Assembly (NCBI RefSeq): GCF_022267515.1
Contig: NZ_JAKFGB010000009.1
Coordinates: 310,001 to 374,000 of the forward strand
Length of the DNA stretch: 64,000 nucleotides
Direction of reading: 5' to 3'
Source of the DNA: Rubinisphaera margarita
GTDB lineage: Bacteria > Planctomycetota > Planctomycetia > Planctomycetales > Planctomycetaceae
Both the position numbers and the translations under genes were made by a program. Each line of letters opens with the position of its first letter. Position 1 is the first letter of the stretch. The notes under the pieces were generated by a model. It was given only the letters and a program-made list of their open reading frames with translations, was not told the origin of the DNA and made no database searches. Below are positions 43,340-53,167 of the stretch, piece after piece.

Positions 43340-43975
43340 GATACTTCCCCTTTGATTTCTCATCCGATTTATGTCTAGTTGGTCCAGCAACCCCACTTTG
43401 TTGTCGCTTTGGCAATTTGCCCTTCCGCATCTTCCGTGCCAGTCTTATCTCCTCAAACTTTGTTCACCCCTGAGGCCCTTACTCCCTATGGGCCAGAACG
43501 CCGTCGCTGACAATCACGGGTTCCATGCAGAAGCTCAATCCTCCACTGGGGGAAAGCCAGGGGCATCTGAGTCATCTGAAAACTCGCAAACGCGCAAGTC
43601 GTTCGTGATAAGATAGTTAAAGCAAAGAAGGACGGCTGCGGCCGCGTCTGACTGGCTTGGGAAGCTCCGCAACATCTGGCGTTCGGGAGGGCGCGGGTCG
43701 CGGCAGGCGATGCCCCTCCTGTCCGGCACAATCCGCAGGTCGTGAATCCTCCAAAGATTGGAGAAATCTCAGAAGTTCCCCTTGAGCATCTTCAGAGATC
43801 TGATAAAGGTCGATCCAAGACCAGCGTGCGGCCTGATCAGTCGCCATAATTCCGCACCAGGCAGGAGCGATCTGAGCGGGAATCGTCCGGTGTGATTGCC
43901 GGAAGTCCAGAGCACGTATAGGGAAACGCGTCAGCGGAGACGGCAGAATCGTTCCAGTCGCTGCGACCGATTCCG
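43340..43975. other. Intergenic region with one weak small ORF
   Basis: About 630 bases between the DUF1328 gene and the zinc-ribbon gene. Only one weak reading frame (43617-43847, minus) is worth listing. No motif is obvious elsewhere. Confidence 0.45.
43617..43847 (-). CDS. Possible small hypothetical protein
   Basis: 76 residues starting MATDQAARWSWIDLYQISED, then a basic, Pro-rich tail. I do not recognise it. It lies 129 bases after the stop of the zinc-ribbon gene on the same strand, so it could be a downstream gene, but the start signal is weak and the C-terminal half reads like random sequence. It may be spurious or a remnant. Confidence 0.25.
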   Translation of the reverse strand: MATDQAARWSWIDLYQISEDAQGELLRFLQSLEDSRPADCAGQEGHRLPRPAPSRTPDVAELPKPVRRGRSRPSLL

Positions 43976-45994
43976 TTAGTTCTGCGGCAGCTTGCTGAAG
44001 TCGTACGTTTCCAGATTCCGAGCGGTGGCAGCCTTCTTCGTCAGGATTGTGATCAGGTTGTCCTTCTCGGAAACATGGGCGACCAGCGGATCGGCTTCTT
44101 CCGCGTACTTGCTGACAATCGTGTTGATCGCCTGCATTGTCGTCAGGTTCTGTTCCTGATGCGTCTGCGGCATATTCTTGGTGAAGCCGGCCAGTTTCAG
44201 GGCATCGCCGTCGATTTCGATGGGGATTTTCGCTTCATCGGAAATGAAGGCGATCGCTTCCTGCAGCGGAATTCGACGGAAATCGACGTCCATTTTCGTC
44301 TGCAGACGTTCCGCAAACGTCTTGGGAGCAGCTGCTTTGGGAGGCGGCGTCACGACGGCAGCCACTGAGAAATCGGTCCGCGTCGATTCGTCCCACGTCA
44401 GCAGCGATCCCAGCGCCAGATTCGGTCCGGCTTTAGCGGGCAACAGAGTGCCGAGTCGCACATACTGCCCGTCGACTGCGACGGCGGTTGTCATCGACAG
44501 GACCTTCAACATGGCGGGAAATCGACCGATGATCTTGCGGTAACCGGACCGCTGCGGGTTCATCTTCTGCACCGAGGTCAGCATGATCTCCGGCACGGCG
44601 CTGAGCCGCTTCTGGTATTCCGACTTCAGGACGAACGGCTTCGTCGTGTTCTGCCCCAGGACGGCCAGATCGGTGAAGAAGTCGTCGTTGATGTGCAGGC
44701 TCCAGGTCGCCGCTTGTGCTTCCGGTCCCAGCCAGCGGATCATCTTCTCGATCGCCAGATGAGCCGTGGGAGGGAAGAGAGCTTCCAGATGCTGATCGAT
44801 ATCGGAGGGATCGAAGGCGAGCGTGATGAGCCGCTGACGATCCGTCGCTTTCAGAATCTGTTCGATGTGACCAGCCGTGATGGCGGGGGCCGACTCGAAA
44901 CTCAGCATGTCTTCGGCGTACTGCCGGGGACAGAACGAGACCGTGCGATCATCGACGATTCGATAGGCCCGCTCGCCGACGATCTGGATCTCCGGATTGA
45001 ACTCCTGGAAGGCTTCTCCCGCGTAGGTCGTAAGCAGATCCGCCCGCACCTGCGGATTCTTCAGGCGGATCACGGCTGCGATTTCAGGCGGCGTGCCGGT
45101 TGGTCCCAGGATCAGCCCGACCAGCAACTCTTCGATTTCACTCGGCTGTTGCCGACAGACTTCGACAATCTGATTCTCCAGCCACGTTCCCAGCGGTCCG
45201 AGAGACGCGCGGAACTCAGCGTGTCGCTGTTCGTTGCTCCAGAGCTCGGCCGGACGAAGGTTGATCGCCACCCGAACGCCGGCCGGCAGGTGCAGGAGTT
45301 GTATCGGTTGACCAGCCGTCGGACTCTTGGCCAGAACCGGATCGAATCTCGCAACTTGCTGATCGGAGTTTGTGGCCGTCGCGGTCGGCGCGACTGCGGG
45401 CGTCGCATTCGCAACGGCCCCCGGCGTCTTGACTTTCACGATTCCTGAAGTGCCGGGCTGCATCTGCTGGTAGATGAAGTAACCGCCTCCTCCGACGATG
45501 GCCAGCATCACAACCACGACGATCCAGTTTCCGGAACTACGGCGACGCTTGCGACGTCGACGGGGCGTGACCGGATCGGAGCCTTTGGTGATATCCGCCA
45601 GCGGTGAAGCGGCCGGTTCCTCGGCTGCGAAACTCGGCACGCTCTCGGCTGGAGCAGGGGATTCCTTCTCCAGAAACGAGAGCGGATTCGCGACTGGTTC
45701 CGACGAAGCCGTCGGCTCACCGATCAGTGAAGAAAAGTTTGGTTCGGCAGTGGGCGGAGTAGTGGGAGGAGCCGGCGTGGGCGAATCGGGAATCCACTGT
45801 ACGTTCTTCCCGACAGCAGGCTGTTCGTCGACGAGCTCAAATTTCACCGGGGCATCCGGTTTTTGAGGAGTCGGCTCCTGAAGCTCAAACTTGTGGCCGC
45901 ACTTCGGGCACTTCCCGGTCTTGCCGAGCATGCTCCGGTCCTTCAGTTTGAGAACCGACTGACATTTCGGGCAGGGAATTTTGACTCCGGACAT
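43976..45994 (-). CDS. Zinc-ribbon (MJ0042-type) membrane protein with C-terminal STN-like module
   Basis: 672 residues, AGAGGAAG before ATG 45994. The N-terminus is a zinc ribbon with Cys8, Cys11, Cys29 and Cys32 (CPKC...CPKCG). A Pro/Ser/Glu linker is followed by a basic patch RRRRKRRRSS and one membrane segment (about 160-180), then a large extracytoplasmic part. Its last 120 residues, from about 565, hold RIPLQEAIAFISDEAKIPIE and MQAINTIVSKY, resembling the short secretin/TonB N-terminal (STN) fold. Planctomycetes have many such zinc-ribbon membrane proteins. The biochemical role is unknown; topology puts the ribbon in the cytoplasm. Confidence 0.8.
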   Translation of the reverse strand: MSGVKIPCPKCQSVLKLKDRSMLGKTGKCPKCGHKFELQEPTPQKPDAPVKFELVDEQPAVGKNVQWIPDSPTPAPPTTPPTAEPNFSSLIGEPTASSEPVANPLSFLEKESPAPAESVPSFAAEEPAASPLADITKGSDPVTPRRRRKRRRSSGNWIVVVVMLAIVGGGGYFIYQQMQPGTSGIVKVKTPGAVANATPAVAPTATATNSDQQVARFDPVLAKSPTAGQPIQLLHLPAGVRVAINLRPAELWSNEQRHAEFRASLGPLGTWLENQIVEVCRQQPSEIEELLVGLILGPTGTPPEIAAVIRLKNPQVRADLLTTYAGEAFQEFNPEIQIVGERAYRIVDDRTVSFCPRQYAEDMLSFESAPAITAGHIEQILKATDRQRLITLAFDPSDIDQHLEALFPPTAHLAIEKMIRWLGPEAQAATWSLHINDDFFTDLAVLGQNTTKPFVLKSEYQKRLSAVPEIMLTSVQKMNPQRSGYRKIIGRFPAMLKVLSMTTAVAVDGQYVRLGTLLPAKAGPNLALGSLLTWDESTRTDFSVAAVVTPPPKAAAPKTFAERLQTKMDVDFRRIPLQEAIAFISDEAKIPIEIDGDALKLAGFTKNMPQTHQEQNLTTMQAINTIVSKYAEEADPLVAHVSEKDNLITILTKKAATARNLETYDFSKLPQN

Positions 45995-46186
45995 GGGACT
46001 TCCTCTGGGAAGATCTTCGCTGATGGCGGCTATTTGTCGGTCGACGGCAATTTCGATCGGAGGACGCAGGGCGGATGAGGGAGCAAGGGATCGCTGTTGA
46101 AGCCTCCTCTTTCGATTTCACCACACGTCTTGCCGATTTTAGGCAATCGTTTGCGTCGTTTCTATCAGATTCACGGAGAACTGACT

Positions 46187-46702
46187 TCAGAACAGCTTTC
46201 CGTAGGTCGCCGCTTCGACCAGGATTCGCAGGACGATGCAGGCGTGAGCGGCGGCCAGAAGGTCATCGATCATAATCCCGACGCCGCCCGGCAGGGCTTC
46301 GAACCGCTTGATCGGCCAGGGTTTGAGAATGTCGAAGAAGCGAAACAGGACGAATCCGACACAGGCGGTCCACATGTTGAACGGCGAAAGGGCGTACATC
46401 AGCGGGAAAGCGGCGATCTCATCGAACACCACCCACGGGGGATCTTTCCGCGAGAAGTGTTTCGCGCCGGCACTGCAGAGCGGAACGCCGATTCCGAACA
46501 GAATCGCGGTGACCGGGATGAACCACAACCCATGAATGCCTAGCAGGACCAGTCCCCACACCAGAGGAGGCCCCAGCAGGGAACCGAATGTTCCCGGAGC
46601 GAACGGCGAAAGCCCGGTTCCCAGTCCGACCGCCAGCCAGACCCGCGGGTCGCGAATCGGCCGGGTCCGAACGGACTGGTCTGCAATAATTGGCTCTGTC
46701 AT
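46187..46702 (-). CDS. pgpA: Phosphatidylglycerophosphatase A
   Basis: 171 residues. GLGTGLSPFAPGTFGSLLG is the PgpA N-terminal signature, followed by WVVFDEIAAFPLMY and FRFFDILKPWPIKRFEALPGGVGIMIDDLLA with the metal-binding Asp residues, and four membrane helices. It removes phosphate from phosphatidylglycerophosphate to give phosphatidylglycerol in the inner membrane. GGGAG precedes ATG 46702. The length is normal. The sulfatase gene upstream on the same strand is separated by 47 bases, so co-transcription is possible but there is no functional link. Confidence 0.95.
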   Translation of the reverse strand: MTEPIIADQSVRTRPIRDPRVWLAVGLGTGLSPFAPGTFGSLLGPPLVWGLVLLGIHGLWFIPVTAILFGIGVPLCSAGAKHFSRKDPPWVVFDEIAAFPLMYALSPFNMWTACVGFVLFRFFDILKPWPIKRFEALPGGVGIMIDDLLAAAHACIVLRILVEAATYGKLF

Positions 46703-46749
46703 GAACTCCCAGACTTACTCGTTGTCATTCGTTGTTGTGCGCGAACGGC

Positions 46750-48201
46750 TTATTCGAAGTATTTTTCGACGATCCACTCGGGTTGATGCGAATCGGGCGA
46801 CCGCTTGTGCCCGGTCAGGTCGATGAACTGAGGAGCCGGTTTCTCGACCGAAAGCGGAGTCTCATCACCCATCTTCTCCTGCCACTGTTCGAGTTTCGAC
46901 ATCAGCCGTTCCTTGTGAGCCGCATATTTCGGATCGTCGGCCAGATTGTGCTGCTCGTGAGGATCGTTCTGCAGATCGAACAGCTGTTGAAAGTTGATCT
47001 TCGGATAGACACACAGCTTCCAGCGCTGGTCCCGCACACTGCGCTGCGTTTGCTGGTACGGCAGAAAGATGGTCTCACGGACTGAGCTCGTCTCTCCCTT
47101 CCAGATCCCGGCCAGGCTTTCCCCTTCGACCCGGTCTGGCGGTTCGATGCCGAGTAGATTGCACAGCGTCGGATAGATGTCGAGCAGATAGGAGAACGCC
47201 TCGCTCGATTCATTCTTCGGAATTCCCGGGCCGACGAAGACCAGCGGGCATTTCATGCTGTGTTCGAAGACCGACTGCTTGCCGAGCAACCCGTGGCTGC
47301 CCATGCCGAGTCCGTGATCGGCGGCGTAAACGATGATTCTATTGTCCCGTTCGCCCGTTTCGTCGAGAGCCTTCAGAATGCGGCCGATCTGTTCATCCAT
47401 GTGCGAGACCAGCCCGTAATATTCGCAGAGCTGATCGCTCACAACTTTGGGATCCCGCGGCCAGGCGGCGAGCATCTCATCTCGAATGACCAGGCTGCCG
47501 TTGTTGAAGTTCAACTGGGGGAGAAAATTCTCCGACAGCGGCGGCCGCTTGCTGTAGTACATCTCCCGAAACTTCTCCGGCGGATTGCGCGGATCGTGCG
47601 GAGCAGTGAACGCGACATACGCGAAGAACGGTTTCTGCTCATCGCGGGTCTGCAGATACTTCACGGCGGCATCGGCGAACTGTTCGCTGGAGAATTCGTT
47701 TTCCTGAATGCCGTGAGAGACCAGTTTGCCATCGACAATCTCTGAGATTGGGACCCTGGTGTGATCGCACATCCCGCCCATGAAGACGTTCTCACCCCGG
47801 TCGAAACTTCGCAGCAGCGACGGTCCCCCGTTGTGCCATTTGCCGGTGCCGAAGGTCTCGTAACCATTCTTCCGCAGCAGTTCGCCGAGTGTAACTTCGC
47901 CCTTCATCTGATGGTTGGAGTGCATCCAGGTCCGACCGGAATGCACCATCGCCCGACTCGGAATGCAGACCGCTCCGCTGTCGGAGCCAAAGCAGTAGTT
48001 GTTCCGAAAGCTGTAGCCCTGCTTGACCAACGAGTCGATATGCGGCGTCTGAATATGCGGATTGCCCCAGGCTCCGACGGCGTCGGCTCGCTGATCGTCG
48101 GCGAACAGGAACAGAATGTTCGGACGTTCGGCGGCCTCGACCGAGGTCGTGGCGAACAGCATCAGAATCAAGCCGAGCAGCAGGCGGTGATGGAGCGACA
48201 T
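46750..48201 (-). CDS. Secreted sulfatase (type I, formylglycine)
   Basis: 483 residues from ATG 48201, with GAGGAAT upstream. A signal peptide (LLLGLILMLFATTSVEAA) is followed by RPNILFLFADDQRADAVG, the metal-binding N-terminal Asp motif, then CIPSRAMVHSG, the C-x-P-S-R motif whose Cys is converted to formylglycine. The latter half contains VYAADHGLGMGSHGLLGK, with the conserved metal ligands. Marine planctomycetes carry many such enzymes for sulfated polysaccharides; the exact substrate cannot be told. No sulfatase-maturing enzyme is nearby. It is divergent from the ThuA gene. Confidence 0.94.
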   Translation of the reverse strand: MSLHHRLLLGLILMLFATTSVEAAERPNILFLFADDQRADAVGAWGNPHIQTPHIDSLVKQGYSFRNNYCFGSDSGAVCIPSRAMVHSGRTWMHSNHQMKGEVTLGELLRKNGYETFGTGKWHNGGPSLLRSFDRGENVFMGGMCDHTRVPISEIVDGKLVSHGIQENEFSSEQFADAAVKYLQTRDEQKPFFAYVAFTAPHDPRNPPEKFREMYYSKRPPLSENFLPQLNFNNGSLVIRDEMLAAWPRDPKVVSDQLCEYYGLVSHMDEQIGRILKALDETGERDNRIIVYAADHGLGMGSHGLLGKQSVFEHSMKCPLVFVGPGIPKNESSEAFSYLLDIYPTLCNLLGIEPPDRVEGESLAGIWKGETSSVRETIFLPYQQTQRSVRDQRWKLCVYPKINFQQLFDLQNDPHEQHNLADDPKYAAHKERLMSKLEQWQEKMGDETPLSVEKPAPQFIDLTGHKRSPDSHQPEWIVEKYFE

Positions 48202-48384
48202 CGGATTCCTCGTAGACGGGAATGAAAATCTCGGAACGGGTTGCGGTTCATGATGGAGGAGCATTGCGGCGGCGTCAATCGATGCTCTTTGTCCAGCAAG
48301 GTGCCCATCGTTGCCCCTGTTTCCAGAATATGGCATGCTGGCCGATCTTCCATGCCAACGACACCACTTTCAGGAACTCACTCG

Positions 48385-49260
48385 ATGCGACACCTGCCGT
48401 ACGCTCTGGCCGCTCTCTGCCTGACGACTCTGCTTCCCACTGCTCAGGCAGCCGAGCCGGACGGAGCGAAGCCGACGAAACTCAAGGGCCTGCTGATTAC
48501 CGGCGGCTGCTGCCACGACTACGAAAATCAGAAGCGAATCATCAGCGAAGGGCTCAGCCAGCGGATCAGCATTTCCTGGGACATCGCCCACGAAGGGGGC
48601 GACGGCCGTGACCACCAGGTCTCCATCTACAAGAAGGAAAACTGGGCCGATGACTACGACATCATCGTTCACAACGAATGCTTTGGCGGCGTGACCGATG
48701 ACGAGTTCGTGAAGTCAATCGCCGCGGCTCATTACATGGGTAAGCCAGCCGTGTTTATTCACTGTGCACTGCACAGCTATCGCAATTCGACGGGCGGAGC
48801 CGATTCCTGGCGCGAGGCGATCGGCGTGACATCCCGAAAACACGACAAGGGGAAGCGTTCGCTGAAGGTGGTCAATCAGGCGGCCGATCATCCGATCATG
48901 AAGGACTTCCCGAAAACCTGGGACACCCCGAACGGCGAGCTCTACAACATCGAACACGTCTGGGACAACTGCACGCCGCTCGCGACGGCTTACAGCGTTC
49001 AGGAAGAACGCGACATGGTCGTGATCTGGGCCAACGAATTCGGCGGCACCAAAATGTTCGGCACCTCCCTCGGGCATCACAATGAAACCATGAACAACGA
49101 CATCTGGCTCGACACCGTCGCCCGCGGCGTCCTCTGGGCGACCGATCATCTGCAGAAGAACGGCGAGCCGGAAAAAGGCTACGAAGGAACCGGCGAAAAG
49201 CCAATCGTCATCGGCAACCCCGTCGCCGAACCCGACCCCAAATTCCAGAAAAAGAACTAA
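48385..49260 (+). CDS. Secreted ThuA-domain protein
   Basis: 291 residues from ATG 48385. A signal peptide (YALAALCLTTLLPTAQAA) precedes KLKGLLITGGCCHDYENQKR, the start of the ThuA/trehalose-utilisation fold (class I glutamine amidotransferase-like), then DIIVHNECFGGVTDDEF and PAVFIHCALHSYRNS. The C-terminal half has GTSLGHHNETMNNDIW, typical of the family. These proteins are linked to carbohydrate use; the reaction is unknown. The divergent sulfatase start is 184 bases away, and a TIR-bounded element at 49265 begins just after the stop. The longer frame from 48241 is rejected. Confidence 0.9.
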   Translation: MRHLPYALAALCLTTLLPTAQAAEPDGAKPTKLKGLLITGGCCHDYENQKRIISEGLSQRISISWDIAHEGGDGRDHQVSIYKKENWADDYDIIVHNECFGGVTDDEFVKSIAAAHYMGKPAVFIHCALHSYRNSTGGADSWREAIGVTSRKHDKGKRSLKVVNQAADHPIMKDFPKTWDTPNGELYNIEHVWDNCTPLATAYSVQEERDMVVIWANEFGGTKMFGTSLGHHNETMNNDIWLDTVARGVLWATDHLQKNGEPEKGYEGTGEKPIVIGNPVAEPDPKFQKKN

Positions 49261-49264
49261 GTCC

Positions 49265-49426
49265 ACTCCCGTAGGGTCCGCTGTGCGGACGCGTATTAGA
49301 CGTTCCGAAACAGAGGATGGGTGCGTTGGTCCTTCAGTGATTCCATCGCAGTCGTCCCGTGAAGCACTGACCACTGGAAGAGAATCCGACACGCATTCCG
49401 CGTCCGCCCAGCGGCCCCTACGGAGT
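49265..49426. repeat. Intergenic element with terminal inverted repeats (copy 1)
   Basis: Left arm 49265-49293 (CCCGTAGGGTCCGCTGTGCGG core) and right arm 49399-49426 match in reverse complement at 26 of 28 positions once one extra C in the left arm is removed. It is about 160 bases long, with no coding potential, and lies between two convergent genes. It resembles a non-autonomous MITE-like element. Confidence 0.6.
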
Positions 49427-49493
49427 GCACGATCCTTCAACGTTCCACGGGCTGCCACTGCTGGCAGTGCGTTTTCCCGTCGACGCCCCCCGC

Positions 49494-50219
49494 TTACACG
49501 AACGACTGATACAGCGGAACGATCGTCAGTTCGGGGATGCGGGCGCGGGGTGGGAGTTGCAGGACCATCATCACGGCTGCGGCGACGTCTTCCGGCTGCA
49601 GCATGCGGGCCTTGTGTTCGTCGGTGACCGGGTTGGGACGCTGCTCCAGAATCGGCGTCTCGACTTCACCCGGGTAGATGTTCGTGAAACGGATGCCGTG
49701 GTCTTTTTCTTCATCGCCGGCGGAAATGCCGAGGCCGGTGACGGCGAACTTGGAGGCGTTGTAGCCGACGCCCCCCAGTGAAGCGGCCCGGATGCCGGCG
49801 ACGGATGAGATCGTAATCACGGTGCCCGCCTTGCGTTCCCGCATCTGCGGCAGCACGGCTCGCATGCAGTTGAAAGCGCCCGTGCCGTTGATGTCCATCA
49901 TCCGATCCCAATCAGCCGGATCGAGATTGTGCATCATCCGGTTCTTCACGTTGATGCCGGCGGCCTGAATGAGGATGTCGATCTGGCCGAGCTCTTTGTT
50001 CGCAGTGTCGAACATCGCCTTCACACTGTCGCGATCGGCGACATCGCCTTCGACCGGAATGATTTTGTCGGTGTTGTGCTCCGCCACAGCTTTCAGCTTG
50101 TCGAGGTTCCGTCCGCTGATCACGACCTTCACGCCGGCATCGGCCAGACTGCGGGCGATCGCCGCCCCGATTCCAGAACCTCCACCCGTGACAACAGCCG
50201 TCTGATCTTGCAGTGACAT
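49494..50219 (-). CDS. Short-chain dehydrogenase/reductase
   Basis: 241 residues from ATG 50219. It has TGGGSGIGAAIAR, the NAD(P)-binding loop, then NAG-equivalent QAAGINV, the catalytic SSVAGIRAASLGG with Ser, and YNASKFAVTGL with the YxxxK pair. This is a classical SDR of normal length. The substrate is unknown. The frame extends 23 residues further to 50288 but without family similarity. The TIR element lies downstream of its stop, and the lpxB gene, on the same strand, starts its coding 125 bases upstream with a separate transcript likely. Confidence 0.93.
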   Translation of the reverse strand: MSLQDQTAVVTGGGSGIGAAIARSLADAGVKVVISGRNLDKLKAVAEHNTDKIIPVEGDVADRDSVKAMFDTANKELGQIDILIQAAGINVKNRMMHNLDPADWDRMMDINGTGAFNCMRAVLPQMRERKAGTVITISSVAGIRAASLGGVGYNASKFAVTGLGISAGDEEKDHGIRFTNIYPGEVETPILEQRPNPVTDEHKARMLQPEDVAAAVMMVLQLPPRARIPELTIVPLYQSFV

Positions 50220-50343
50220 CTGAGCTACCTGTATTCGCAATGCTGAAAAGAAAAGCGTCCCACCGGCCGAGCCAGTGGCGGGGATCACCCGCGAAGCATC
50301 ACACTAGCGGACCACGACCCGCCATTCAATTCCGGTCGCTCTG

Positions 50344-51510
<1,167 letters not shown>

Positions 51511-51605
51511 GCCCCGCATCCTTGCCCTGGCTCTGAAGATTCGAAGCCGAACTATCGGCGATTCCCGAGAATGGGTCAAGATACGGTTGCGCGGAGGCCC
51601 ACCTT

Positions 51606-51664
51606 GTTCCCTCGCCCCATGGGGGAGAGGGTTAGGGTAAGCGGGGGAATGCGGGTGACATGCT
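51606..51664 (+). repeat. REP-like palindromic unit A
   Basis: GTTCCCTCGCCCC..GGGGGAGAGGGTTAGGG, then GAATGCGGGTGACATGCT. It is closely repeated at 51831-51891. Confidence 0.65.
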
Positions 51665-51703
51665 TGCCAGCCGATGCCACTGAGGACATTCGAGACAGGG
51701 AGC

Positions 51704-51738
51704 AAAGGATGGCACAGAGATTCATCTCTGTGTTGCAG
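51704..51738 (-). repeat. 35-bp dispersed palindromic repeat, copy 2
   Basis: The core ACAGAGATTCATCTCTGT with flanks GGATGG and GTTGCAG is the reverse complement of the unit at 9685-9719. Confidence 0.6.
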
Positions 51739-51830
51739 GGAATGTGGGATCTATTGTGGCGAGGGTTTCGCAGATTTATGCGACCCAGGGAGATTGTCGA
51801 GCAATGATTAGAAGGCGCCCGGGGACGTAA

Positions 51831-51891
51831 GTTCCCTCGCCCCCTTGGGGGAGAGGGCTAGGGTGAGGGGGAAATGCGGGCGACATGCTCC
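51831..51891 (+). repeat. REP-like palindromic unit B
   Basis: GTTCCCTCGCCCCC with GGGGGAGAGGGCTAGGG and AAATGCGGGCGACATGCT. It is a direct repeat of unit A, with differences at several positions. Similar GC-rich REP-like repeats occur in many bacteria. Confidence 0.65.
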
Positions 51892-51935
51892 ACAGGCCAT
51901 TGATTCTTACTTGTATGGAGCATCGCTGGTTGATC

Positions 51936-51989
51936 GCCCCCTCATCCGCCCTTCGGGCACCTTCTCCCCCTAAAGGGGGCGAAGGGACA
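51936..51989 (-). repeat. REP-like unit C, inverted relative to A and B
   Basis: GCCCCCTCATCCGCCC and CTCCCCCTAAAGGGGGCGAAGGG. Its reverse complement resembles units A and B, so B and C form an inverted pair about 160 bases long. Confidence 0.5.
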
Positions 51990-52240
51990 CGATCCGCCTC
52001 GCTACGAGAAATGGCCAGTCTATTGCATCTTTTGGTCACAACCCTCGGAGTCATACATTCCACGTTCCGGGCAACAGGAGGACTGTCTTAAGCGTCCGCC
52101 GCAATGATGCGTGTCGCGCCATGGCACAACCGCTTGAGCATTCATACCGGAGGCAAGATGAAAGAGCCTGTGGAAATAGAGAAAGCGGACCCGCCGGAGC
52201 AGATCCGCTTTCTGTCGCTCGTCACGAACGCACGCTCGTC

Positions 52241-53050
52241 TCAGCGGCTGCGGGCGGTTCGAGTCGTCGGTTCCCGTTTCTTGCCCAGAATGGCATCGAC
52301 CTCGGCTTCGACGTCCTCGGTGTTGGCGTTCAGCTGGTCACTCAGGATTTGATCGAGCGGCGTGGTGCCGAGGGCGGCTTGAGCTTCCGCGACTCGCAGT
52401 TCCTTTTCGATCGAATCGGCCAGTTCCGTCGCCCGGGCCAGATCGGACTGATCGAGAGCCGGCGTCGACTCCTGCTTCATCTGCTGCGTCAGGTACTGCG
52501 CCTTCAGCTTTTCGAGACGATGCGTGAGCAACTGCCGCTGCGACTGCCATTCGGTGAACTGATGGTTCAAAGCGTCGCAAGCCTGCTCGTGCTGAGCCAC
52601 GGTTTCGGCACAGGCTTCGGCGGTCGCCGTCGCTTCTTTCCAGGCCGCCAGTTTGTGCCTCAGGGCGGTCGAAATATCATCCCGACCGACTTCGTGGCAG
52701 CCGACCTGAATCGTGGCGTAACTGCTCGTGTCGAGCCAGCCGCGGAGGTGCCGCATTTCGGTCAGCAGTCCTTCGCTGACAGACTGCTTCTGCTGCAGTT
52801 CCATCCGCGCATCCTGCAGACTGATGTTCGCCTTCGCCACCAGATACTTCTGCGATTCGACCTGCTGATCGAGCTTGCGAATCAGCACTTCCATGCGATC
52901 GATATCGACCGACATCGGAATCCGATCATGTACCGCACCGTTGACCCGGTTGCGGAAGACCTGTGAATATTCGCCCAGCTCGGCGAACGAAAACCCTGCC
53001 ACGGCCAGTAAAACGGCCAGTCCGATTCCCAGACCTGCTATCTTTTTCAT
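52241..53050 (-). CDS. Secreted coiled-coil protein, function unknown
   Basis: 269 residues, GGGAGAA before ATG 53050. A signal peptide (IAGLGIGLAVLLAVAGFSFA) precedes a mostly helical protein with Leu, Gln, Glu and Lys heptads: MEVLIRKLDQQVESQKYLVA, MELQQKQSVSEGLLTEMRHL and RLEKLKAQYLTQQMKQ. It probably forms a long coiled coil in the periplasm or envelope. I do not recognise the family. The gene upstream on the same strand (53168) starts its stop 118 bases away, so both may belong to one unit. Confidence 0.75.
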   Translation of the reverse strand: MKKIAGLGIGLAVLLAVAGFSFAELGEYSQVFRNRVNGAVHDRIPMSVDIDRMEVLIRKLDQQVESQKYLVAKANISLQDARMELQQKQSVSEGLLTEMRHLRGWLDTSSYATIQVGCHEVGRDDISTALRHKLAAWKEATATAEACAETVAQHEQACDALNHQFTEWQSQRQLLTHRLEKLKAQYLTQQMKQESTPALDQSDLARATELADSIEKELRVAEAQAALGTTPLDQILSDQLNANTEDVEAEVDAILGKKREPTTRTARSR

Positions 53051-53167
53051 TTGAGTTCTCCCAAGTTCTTGTCCAATCCCGCATCTGGAGAAGAAACGAG
53101 ACTGGCGGCTCGTTCTTCTCCAGAATCCCGGGAAATGACGAAAGTTTTGAGAACTCAGGCTCCTCGA

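Larger units (their letters stand above)
51511..52240. other. Repeat-rich intergenic region
   Basis: About 730 bases without a gene, containing two direct REP-like units (51606-51664, 51831-51891), an inverted related unit (51936-51989) and the second copy of the 35-base palindromic repeat (51704-51738). Confidence 0.6.
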
